From positions 1 through 5,073 of the forward strand of contig CAJLUG010000079.1 in NCBI GenBank assembly GCA_905209745.1: 5,073 nt of DNA. The letters are read 5' to 3'. A program made the position numbers and the translations under genes. Shown here piece by piece: positions 4,980 to 5,073 of this stretch. Positions within the stretch are counted from its first letter, which is position 1, and every line of letters begins with the position of its first letter. The stretch comes from an uncultured Mycoplasma sp. (lineage in GTDB: Bacteria > Bacillota_I > Bacilli_A > RF39 > UBA660). Under the pieces are notes generated by a model that saw only the letters and a list, made by a program, of their open reading frames with translations, searched no databases and had not been told where the DNA came from.

Positions 4980-5073
4980 AATTCTTTACATACACAATGA
5001 ATATCCTCTTGATTTTCCTGATAAAACTTTTCTAAAGCAAAAGAATTTAAATCACATAACTCGATAGCTTCTT
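4964..5073 (-). CDS. C-terminal end of an unidentified protein (runs off the right edge)
   Basis: One frame stays open from the right edge to TAA (4966-4964) and gives 35 residues, beginning EAIELCDLNSFALEKF and ending CKELKKVK. The other two minus-strand frames stop within 30 bases. The fragment is hydrophilic, likely helical, with two Cys near the end (HCVC). The terminator right after the stop supports a real gene end. I do not recognise the family. Because it sits just upstream of a HerA-like ATPase, a NurA-type or other partner is possible, but nothing visible shows this. Confidence 0.65.
   Translation of the reverse strand, partial: EAIELCDLNSFALEKFYQENQEDIHCVCKELKKVK

Overview
This window reads as a low-GC Gram-positive bacterial chromosome, most likely from the Bacillota (the Bacilli/Erysipelotrichia side, or a relative of the gut Mollicutes). 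The support is its high A+T content, purine-rich GAGG-type ribosome binding sites, a T-box leader before an aminoacyl-tRNA synthetase gene, and a gene order related to the sepF...divIVA-ileS cluster downstream of the division genes in Bacillus. All Trp codons checked are TGG, so the standard genetic code fits. Every gene lies on the minus strand and transcription runs from right to left. The species cannot be fixed from this window.

Reading in the direction of transcription, 5073-4964 holds the last 35 codons of an unrecognised gene, ended by a hairpin terminator. A promoter then drives a 655-residue HerA/DUF87-type P-loop ATPase (4896-2929). A second promoter drives sepF (2858-2433) and a short divIVA-like gene (2404-1967), 28 nt apart, which end in a hairpin terminator. 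A third promoter, overlapping that terminator's T-run, drives an HD-domain phosphohydrolase gene (1906-1234). A 7-bp tandem duplication breaks this gene near its middle. The fourth promoter has its -35 box directly after the HD gene's stop codon. It starts a T-box riboswitch with a probable AUC (Ile) specifier, a UGGUACC tRNA-acceptor site and a 12-bp terminator. The T-box controls ileS, whose first 322 codons fill 967-1.

SepF and DivIVA act together at the septum and pole: SepF anchors FtsZ to the membrane, and DivIVA-family coiled coils organise the poles or septum. The neighbouring HerA/FtsK-superfamily ATPase could move or process DNA, but its link to division is inferred only from position. 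IleS charges tRNA-Ile and is controlled by uncharged tRNA-Ile through the T-box. The window is compact and no stretch over 300 bases lacks an annotated element. I see no CRISPR array, insertion sequence, tRNA or rRNA. No clearly new system is evident. The most notable observations are the HD gene broken by a clean heptamer duplication, the HerA-like ATPase beside sepF, and a DivIVA homologue without the usual membrane-binding residues.
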